DNA from: Septoria linicola | Taxonomy: Eukaryota > Ascomycota > Dothideomycetes > Mycosphaerellales > Mycosphaerellaceae | Assembly: GCA_024114885.1 (NCBI GenBank) | Contig: CP099421.1 | Coordinates: 2,294,001 to 2,358,000, forward strand | Length of the DNA stretch: 64,000 nt | Reading direction: 5' to 3' | In this document: positions 56,524 through 64,000 of the stretch, one piece after another | How the letters are laid out: every line of letters begins with the position of its first letter | How positions within the stretch are numbered: position 1 is the first letter of the stretch | Position numbers and translations under genes: made by a program | The notes under the pieces: model-generated | Seen by the model: the letters and a program-made list of their open reading frames with translations, nothing else | The model's database searches: none | What the model was told of the DNA's origin: nothing

Positions 56524-59500
56524 ATGGAAGAGTCAGGAATGCATCTGCCAAAAGCGCACACGATCGCAGCTGGTGAGCTGGAGCGTGTGACAAGTAATGA
56601 CAGAGGCCGGATCACCTACGCAACCGATGTTCGACCTCGTAGAACCAGCACAGAAAGACTCGAGCGAGGCCGTGGAGGCAGTCATGCTCGTTCAAGATCA
56701 AGAGACTCATCAATGTCGATACGAACGACACGGAGAAGCATCGATCCAAGCATTGTCCTACCACCACAATTCAGAATACTCTCATTCGGTATCGAAGAGA
56801 GCAAAAGAAGAAGTTTTGCCAAACACGAGGCGCCATCAAAATTTACCAAAAGCAAGAGCAAGAACAAAAGCAAGAAGCAGGCCACGCAAATCGAGCTTGG
56901 CAGCATCGACTATCACAAAGCAACGCCAGCTGATCTACTACAACGCTATGGCTCTTCTCATAGCACAGGTCTCTCCGGCTCAGCAGTCTCTCAGCAGCTG
57001 AAGACTGTAGGACGCAACATTCCATCCCCACCACCTTCACAGTGGTTTCGCAAGACCGTGACATATCTCTTTGGCGGATTCGGCTCGATATTGTTCGTCG
57101 CTAGTGTGCTAGTCTTTATCGCTTGGAAACCGCTTGGCAACCCCAATCCTGCTGTGGCCAACCTTGCACTTGCCATCGTACTGGCACTAGTCTGGCTGGC
57201 GCAAGCTGCATTCTCCTTTTGGCAAGACTTTTCATCTTCACGGGTCATGGCTTCGATCACACAAATGCTTCCAGAAGACTGTATCGTGCTACGAGATGGC
57301 GAACAGGTGCGTGTCGACGGAAGAGACGTTGTTCCAGGTGATATTTTAAAGATCACTATCGGCAACAAACTTCCCGCAGATGCTCGATTTTTAGAAGTCT
57401 CCTCTGATGCGCGCTTCGATCGCTCCATCCTCACTGGTGAGACGGTACCACTGCTTGGCTCTGTTGACTCTACGGACGACAACTACCTCGAGACAGCTTG
57501 CGTTGGTCTCGCTGGTACGCATTGCGTGTCTGGTAGCGCCTGGGGCCTCATCGTCGAGACTGGTGACCGCACCATCTTCGGCCGCATCGCCAAGCTGACG
57601 AGTACACCAAAGGCCGGTCTCACGCCATTGCAGAAGGAAATCCTGTACTTTGTGACCATCATCGTCTGCCTCATGATCACTATGGTCCTTATCGTTATCG
57701 CCGTCTGGGCTGGCTGGCTACGGAAAGATCATCCTGAGTGGATCAGCGTCAGCATGCTCATCATCAGCTGTGTGTCCGTTGCTGTCGCCTTCATCCCAGA
57801 AGGACTTCCAATCGCTGTCACAGCGTCTTTGACGATCACAGCCAATATCATGCGCCAAAACAAAATCCTCTGCAAAAGCTTGAAGACAGTCGAGACGCTT
57901 GGAGCTGTCAACGTCATTTGCTCGGACAAGACTGGAACCCTCACGCGAAATTTGATGGATGTCAGGGTGTTCCTCGTTGGAAAGGTCGCAATGACTGCCA
58001 CAGACGCCCCTGCTCGGTACAAGACATGTGAAGGACTTCGTCAGCTAGCGAACGCATGCGCGGTCTGTAATGATGCAGAGTTCGTTGCCTCCACAATGGA
58101 CCTACCCATCGCAGATCGCAAGATCAACGGAGACGCAACAGATTCGGCTGTGCTTCGCTTCGCAGAGGGCATGAATCTGGTGTCTGAGCTCCGCGACTCT
58201 TGGCGATCGATTTTCAAAGTCGCCTTCAACAGCAAGAACAAGTTCGCAATTACTGTAGCCAAGGGCGAAACATCCGAGGATCCGCTGCTCATCATCAAAG
58301 GAGCACCGGATATCCTACTACCACGATGCACATCATATATTGATGTCGATGGATCCATCAAGAGCATGACCGAAGAGGACAAGAAGAGCTTGGAACGTAT
58401 GAAAAATCACTGGTCGAGTCAGGGCAAACGCGTGATTCTCTTGGCAGAAAAGCCACTCAAAGACTTGCTCTTTGACCCTGTCGAACAGCCTCGAGAGTAC
58501 GAAAGAGACATTCTTGGAAGAGCAGGCAACGATTTGATTTTGTCTGGTCTCGTCGGCATCGTCGATCCTCCTCGTCCAGAGATCCCAGAGGTAGTGAGCA
58601 CTCTACGTGGAGCGGGCATTCGTGTCTTCATGGTCACTGGCGACTTCAAGCTCACGGCTCAGGCCATTGCAGCCGAGTGCGGCATCATCACTTCTGTTCC
58701 AAAAGACATCGATGATGTGACACACCTTGCATTCGATCAAGCATATCTCGACAGTGCGGGAATCGTAGAAGAAATGTCAGAAAAGTCAAGCCAAGACTTC
58801 AAGAAGACTAAGTCGATTGTGCTTTCTGGTTCTGATATTGAGACTCTGGACGACTCGATGTGGGATAAGCTGGCGACTTACGACGAGATTGTCTTCGCTC
58901 GTACGACGCCAGAGCACAAGCTGAAGATCGTTCGTGAGCTTCAGCACCGTGAGCTGACCGTCGGCATGACTGGTGATGGAGTCAACGATGCCCCCTCGCT
59001 CAAGGAGGCCGACGTAGGCATCGCCATGGGATCCGGAAGTGATATTGCCATCGAAGCCGCAGACATGGTTCTTCTCGACTCCTTCGCCGCAATTATCGAG
59101 GCCGTCAAGTATGGGCGTGTGGTCTACGACAACCTCAAGAAGACTATTTGCTATCTGCTTCCAGCCGGATCATTTTCTGAATTTTGGCCAGTTATGACAA
59201 ACGTCTGCTTCGGTCTTCCGCAGATCTTGAGCAGTTTTCTCATGATCATCATCTGCTGCTTCACGGATTGTGCTGCTGCGACGGCTTTGGCGTACGAGAA
59301 ACCCGAAGCCGATGTCCTGATGCGACCGCCACGTAATGCGAAGAAAGATCGCCTAGTCAATGCGAAATTGATCTTGCAAGCCTACGGCTTCCTCGGTGTG
59401 CTCATGTCCGTGAGCAGTTTCGCCATGGCGTACTGGTACGCTGAGCGTCAAGGAATCCCTTTCTCTGCTCTCTGGTTCGGCTTCGGCGTACCACCTGCTG

Positions 59501-59907
59501 GCATGAGCCAGGAGAGATATCTCGATATCCTCAACACGGCCAGTTCGGTCTACTTTGTGAACTTGGTCGTCATGCAGTGGTAGGTCCTAAATATGCTACA
59601 TAAACCACAGTCCCGTGCTAACATCGTGGCCAGGTTCAATCTCTTCGCTGTTCGAACGCGTCGCCTTTCGGTTCTGCAGCACAGTATGAACTGGCTTTTG
59701 TTGCCTGCCATTGCTTTCGCGTTGGTGATAGCCATTTTCTTCCTTTACGTCGAGCGCTTCCATAATGTGCTGCAGACGGCTATCATCCCGGCAGAGTACT
59801 GGTTCTTTCCGATGGCTTTTGGTATGGGCATTTTGTTGCTTGATGAAGGGCGGAAGTACATTGTTCGAAGCTATCCAAAGAGTATTGTTGCGAAGGTAGC
59901 GTGGTGA
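56524..59907 (+). CDS. P-type ATPase, fungal Na,K-ATPase-like (type IIC)
   Basis: ATP-driven cation pump of a membrane, 1,109 residues in two exons; intron 59580-59633 (GTAGGT donor, GCTAAC branch, CCAG acceptor) joins MQW/FNLFAVR. Unusual basic N-terminal extension of about 165 residues with a Lys/Ser-rich patch (KFTKSKSKNKSKKQ). Then the actuator TGET, helix 4 with PEGLP, phosphorylation motif DKTGTLT with Asp468, nucleotide-site KGAPDIL, DPPRPEIP, and hinge MTGDGVNDAPSLKEADVGIAMG. C-terminal helices include FFLYVERFHNVLQ. The order and the LLPAGSFSEFWPV helix 5 resemble animal alpha subunits more than fungal ENA sodium pumps. Transported ions not proven. Confidence 0.93.
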
Positions 59908-60291
59908 GGAGACATTTTAGATATGACGAAGTGATGAGGCTTTCCACAGCCTATGCTATCTGTTTGGGAAGCATGCATGAACAAAAGGCGGAGCATTGGC
60001 AGAGACGGCAGCATACGATACCCTGTCTGCTTCGAAGCAGCACATCGATAGACTTTTATGACCATCTTATCATCCTTGATTCCTGTCAACTTTGGCGGCT
60101 GAATCGGAAGTCGAATTTCATGCGAACGAATCTTCGAGATCACAGTCTGGTAAGAAGAGTGAATGCCCGCCGTTGACAAGCACTAAGTGCAGCTCACGCT
60201 TTCCACCTTGTGAAGCAACCTTCACCTCAACGGCTATACTGTGGCCCCACTCCAATCGCGCCAAGAGAACGCGCCACCTAGCATTGGCACC
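59908..60291. promoter_or_regulatory. Intergenic, 384 bp
   Basis: Between the ATPase stop and the ATG of the esterase. Nothing else supported. Confidence 0.4.
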
Positions 60292-61161
60292 ATGTTGCTA
60301 CTCAAACACATCTTACTCCTCTTCATGAACATCAACATCAAGCTCAGCAGTGCGGCAGACAACGACATCACAATGGTCCAAGAACTCTACGACACGGAGC
60401 AATTCCTCTTATTCGGCGATAGCATAACCCAACACTCTTTTTCACAAGAACGCGGCTTTGCATTCGGTGCAGCTCTCGCGAACGAATATGTCCGTCGTCT
60501 GGACGTCATCAATCGCGGGTTCAGTGGCTACAACACACGTCAAGCGCTCGAAGTGCTACCTCATGTCATCCCACCTCGGTCTCACTCGCGAGTGCGGTTC
60601 ATGACAGTCTGGTTTGGAGCCAATGATGCTCGATTGCCTGATACACCTGGTGAACCACAGCAGCATATCCCACTGGACGAGTATGTCGATAACACGAGAG
60701 CGGTCCTCACACATCCAGATGTGAGGGGCCATGAAGAGGTGAGAATCATCCTCATCACGCCCCCGCCCGTGGATGAGCGCAAAGGACTTGCTTCGGACCA
60801 GGCCGGAAATCCGAACAATGGCAATGTCATTCGTCGGCGAGCAACTGTCACGAGAGATTATGCTGCGGCTATTGTGAAGCTCGGAGAGGAACAGGGTGTG
60901 CAGGTTCTGGACCTTTGGAGCATTATGATTCGCAGAGCTGGCGGTGTGGTCGAGGATCCAGTGCCAGTTGGCGCGATCGAAATGCCTCAGAATGACGTGC
61001 TGCAGAGCTTTCTCTACGATGGCCTCCATCTCAGTCCGGAAGGCTATGAAGTGCTTTTCGAAGAGACTATGGCGTTGATCAAGAAAGTGTGGCCGGATCA
61101 GAACCCTGACGGCTTGCCATTTGTGTTGCCAAGGTGGGATGCTGGTGTATGGCAGAGGTAG
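60292..61161 (+). CDS. SGNH/GDSL esterase (isoamyl-acetate hydrolase-like)
   Basis: Hydrolyses short-chain esters; related to yeast Iah1. Single exon, 289 residues from the ATG at 60292. Blocks of the SGNH fold: FGDSITQHS (Ser, block I), INRGFSGYNTRQA (block II), FGANDA (block III Asn) and YDGLHLSPEGY (block V, Asp and His). The first 22 residues (MLLLKHILLLFMNINIKLSS) look like a signal peptide that Iah1 lacks. If translation starts at 60373 the product would be cytosolic, 262 residues, as in yeast. Confidence 0.9.
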   Translation: MLLLKHILLLFMNINIKLSSAADNDITMVQELYDTEQFLLFGDSITQHSFSQERGFAFGAALANEYVRRLDVINRGFSGYNTRQALEVLPHVIPPRSHSRVRFMTVWFGANDARLPDTPGEPQQHIPLDEYVDNTRAVLTHPDVRGHEEVRIILITPPPVDERKGLASDQAGNPNNGNVIRRRATVTRDYAAAIVKLGEEQGVQVLDLWSIMIRRAGGVVEDPVPVGAIEMPQNDVLQSFLYDGLHLSPEGYEVLFEETMALIKKVWPDQNPDGLPFVLPRWDAGVWQR

Positions 61162-62259
61162 TGATGTTCAAGATTGGCGACATGTGCCAGACTCGCGGCA
61201 GCCATGAATTGTGTTGTGCCATGCGGTTCGCCATGATCTATCACGGTTTGAGAACGAAACGTGTCAGCTTGTGTGTGGCTGGTATTGTGCTGGGCTGTGA
61301 GACATTTGCAGAACGATGCCACTCAAAGTACCGGCCAGCCTTTTCGTGCTTGCCATGCATTGGTCACGCCGAGAAACGATATCGCCGCATGGGAGAGGAA
61401 GTGATGAGCGTCACGAAGAACCGGCAATGCCAGCAAGGTGTCGTCAACCGGAAGGGCTGGTGTGTCGCGTAGTGACATTATTGTGCTGCGCCGTTCACTC
61501 CAAAAGCTACGCGGCATATTGTCTGCGCAATATATTACCTTGCTTGGAGCACTTCCCACACCATCATGGCCTTGGGTGCTCACTGTGTCGACTTCTGTCT
61601 GAGTAATGTGCGCAGGAGGGCGATATGGAGATCTGATGACTTTTGGCCGACATTGAAGGCAATGATTATTTGACAACAGCTATGGTCTCGAGTCGCCAGC
61701 GTGATCACCGCTACCGCACTTTACAGCGCCCACGAGGTACATGACTATGCACGCGATGTCAAGTGGCAGACGCGTGATGCACTCACTAAATAGGGAGTGG
61801 GGAGGGGCACCAATCTTCAAAATCAGCCACAGGAGCTGCAGGATCCACTCGGCTGGTTCCCGTTCCCAAACATCATGCCTAGATCTTCCCAAAGAAGCTT
61901 CAACGGTCTGGCAGTAGACATCCCGGTCTTCCGATGGCTCATTTCCCCCCTTCTCGACATCTGCATGCGCGACCAATCCCTGTTCGACATCGTCTATAGA
62001 CACCTCATGATGGCGCTGTCGACTTTCCCAAAAAGGTAAGCAGCCTACACAAGACGACGCCCAGTGCACGATCTGCGCAGATGGAAACGGCCCATGGTGG
62101 TCGGTTAGGTACAAGGCTGGCTGAGCACAACGCCTACAACTGTCAAAAGGTGGTCAGCCGCCACTGCTGGTGTCATCCAGCTTCACCTGTTGCATCGTCA
62201 CCTGTATAAGGTCGACAGGTTTGTTTTCTCTCTCATTCACTTTCGTCTCTCATTCATCA
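61162..62259. other. Intergenic, 1.1 kb
   Basis: Contains one tentative two-exon frame (61875-62108) and the promoter of the glucanase, with TATAAG at 62205-62210, about 50 bp before its ATG. Confidence 0.4.
61875..62108 (+). CDS. Candidate 62-residue spliced frame
   Basis: Unrecognised and tentative. Exon 61875-62035 (starts MPRSSQRSFNGLAVDIPVF, continues RWLISPLLDICMRDQSL) ends in AAAAG before a consensus GTAAGC donor; the GCGCAG acceptor at 62080 leads to a 28-nt terminal exon. Hydrophobic in the middle, basic at the end. An overlapping antisense frame of 144 codons weakens the case. Confidence 0.25.
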
Positions 62260-64000
62260 TGCATTTACTCAATACTTTCACCTTGCTTGGTGCCGTTGGC
62301 AGCACTGTGCAAGCACAACTTCTCCAGATCCCGGCGATCCAGCAGATCGTGGATCAGACTCTTCAGACCTACGACCAATACGTCGACTATGAGGGCGTCA
62401 CACCACAGCAAGCCAGGACTGACCCCAAAGTCACTGCCGCCCCACCAAGGGTCAATGTGGCTGCAGTGACAGCAGCTAACAGCTGCGATGACTACTGGAT
62501 GCAGAGCGCTCGACACCAGGGTATCGCAGCGTTCAACTCCAACCCTTCAGGATATCAAGTCTTCCGCAACGTCAAGGACTTCGGCGCCGTAGGTGATGGC
62601 AGAACCGATGATACCCGCGCGATCAACAACGCCATTTCGAGTGGAAACCGATGCGCCCCAGGACAATGCGGATCGTCTACTACAACACCAGCAGTCGTGT
62701 ACTTTCCTACAGGTGTCTACATGGTCAATGCTTCTATCATTGATTATTACTACACACAGATGATCGGCAACCCGAAGTCGGGTTGCGTGCCCACCATCCG
62801 AGCATTTAGCACGTTCACTGGCGGCCTTGGTGTTATTGATGGCAACCAGTATGGTGCCAATGGCCTTGGGTATGGAGCTACCAATGTTTTTTGGCGCCAG
62901 ATCCGCAACTTGATCATCGACACGACCCTGGTCCCAGCTGCAAATGCAATCACTGGTTTGCATTGGCCAACTGCACAGGCTACTTCGCTGCAGAACCTAG
63001 TGTTCAACATGAGCAGCGCTCGCGGCACTCAACACCAGGGAATCTTCATTGAAGAGGGAAGTGGAGGATTCATGAACGATCTCACGTTCCTCGGAGGACT
63101 CTATGGCGCGAACTGGGGCAACCAGCAGTTCACAGTAAGGAACTTGACGTTCCGAAACTGCGTGACTGCTATCAACCAAATCTGGGACTGGGGTTGGACA
63201 TACAAGTCAATCACCATCGACAACTGCACGACTGGCTTGAACATGTCAAACGGTGGCAGCAATTCTCAGACTGTTGGCAGCGTCACCCTTTTAGACTCGT
63301 CTATCAGCAACACTCGGGTCGGCATAGTCACTGCCCGCAACCGCAACTCTCTTCCACCTGCTGCAGGCGGACTTGTCGTTGAGAATGTCCGGTTCAGCAA
63401 CGTCCCAGTGGCCATTCGTGGACCAGAAGGAACAAGAGTTGGAAATGTTCAGAGCATCGCTGGCTACATCGAGGGACATGCATACACCCCAACTGGACCA
63501 AACGAGGTCCAGCAATCGCTTACGCCGAATGCTCGTCCATCTGCGCTCCTCCAGAGCAATGGCAAGTACTACGAGCGATCCAAGCCACAGTATGAGAATC
63601 TGCCATACTCGTCGTTCATTAGCGCTAGAACTGCCGGAGCAAGAGGTGATGGCAGAACCGACGACACCCGAGCACTGCAAACAGCCATCAACAATGCAAA
63701 GAGCCAAGGCAGAGTTCTGTTCCTCGATCACGGAAACTACCTCGTGACCAGCACGATCTATATTCCCAGCGGCTCCAAGATTGTCGGCGAGTCGTTCTCT
63801 GTCATCATGTCCTCTGGCAGCTTCTTCAACAACATCACAAACCCTCAGCCAGTCGTACAGATCGGTAGGCCAGGCGAGCAGGGTTCCATCGAGTGGAGTG
63901 ACACTATCGTCAGCACTCTCGGCCAGCAAAAGGGCGCGACTCTGATTCAATACAACCTTGTCGCACCAGCTGGCACACCCTCAGGACTATGGGACGTCCA
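62260..64000 (+). CDS. Exo-beta-1,3-glucanase, GH55, 3'-truncated by window edge
   Basis: Secreted enzyme releasing glucose or gentiobiose from beta-1,3-glucan, active on fungal or oomycete walls or for own-wall turnover. 580 residues are visible and the frame is open to the end. Signal peptide MHLLNTFTLLGAVGSTVQA. Two right-handed beta-helix halves each begin with the same block: VKDFGAVGDGRTDDTRAINN (from about residue 105) and AGARGDGRTDDTRALQTAIN (from about residue 464), the tandem pectate-lyase-3-like layout of GH55. Between them: IWDWGWTYKSITIDNC and a helix of Asn-rich turns. No intron in the visible part. Confidence 0.94.

Noticed and set aside
61680..62114. 144-codon minus-strand frame
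   Set aside because: No domain or signal peptide, and it overlaps an open frame with a better splice donor on the other strand. Neither is strongly supported.
1..64000. tRNA, rRNA, CRISPR or complete transposable elements
   Set aside because: By eye I found no T-loop/B-box pairs, no direct-repeat array and no transposase, integrase or reverse-transcriptase motifs. A tRNAscan or repeat-library search would be decisive.

Overview
The window is nuclear DNA of a filamentous ascomycete. Genes are protein-coding and interrupted by short introns (about 45-80 nt) with GT-AG ends and CTAAC/CTGAC-type branch sites, and there are CFEM-type receptors, a siderophore transporter and a GH55 glucanase. Pezizomycotina is secure; Dothideomycetes is my best guess and is inference only. 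I see no prokaryotic operon, CRISPR array, rRNA or recognisable tRNA, and no intact transposon.

Layout. 1-6.1 kb: 3' part of a very large ubiquitin-specific protease (+). 6.4-8.2 kb: secreted LVIVD-type protein (-), seven exons. 9.6-17.4 kb: four metabolic genes, namely a tartrate/D-malate-type dehydrogenase (-) and a sugar-type MFS transporter (+) divergent across a promoter that carries an inverted repeat, then a putative cyclase (-) and a flavin monooxygenase (+). 17.8-18.9 kb: cis-prenyltransferase for dolichol. 18.9-25 kb: gene-poor stretch in which I find only short spliced candidate genes. 25-28.5 kb: SET-domain methyltransferase (-) and aldo/keto reductase (+). 29.8-30.9 kb: secreted Cys-containing protein. 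31.7-34.9 kb: mitochondrial 2-oxoglutarate dehydrogenase E1. 35.2-37.4 kb: G-patch splicing factor of the TFIP11/Ntr1 family. 37.5-40.3 kb: a short spliced candidate and a CFEM seven-helix receptor. 40.4-46.3 kb: THADA/Trm732 (-) and Tim23 (+), divergent. 48-50.2 kb: siderophore-type MFS transporter. 50.6-51 kb: small secreted glycine-rich protein (-). 52-54 kb: membrane-anchored serine hydrolase. 54.3-55 kb: Isy1 splicing factor. 56.5-59.9 kb: Na,K-ATPase-like P-type ATPase. 60.3-61.2 kb: SGNH esterase. 62.3 kb to the right edge: GH55 exo-beta-1,3-glucanase, cut by the window end.

The housekeeping genes (protease, E1, Tim23, Trm732, TFIP11, Isy1, cis-prenyltransferase) are intact and typical. 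They are interleaved with accessory genes for secretion, transport and redox chemistry. I did not find a clearly new multi-gene system. The most useful non-obvious results are: exact intron structures from reading frames and splice signals; one GC-AG intron; a perfect 8-bp inverted repeat in the dehydrogenase/transporter divergent promoter; a small glycine-rich secreted gene hidden by an intron; and several short multi-exon candidates in stretches that otherwise look empty.
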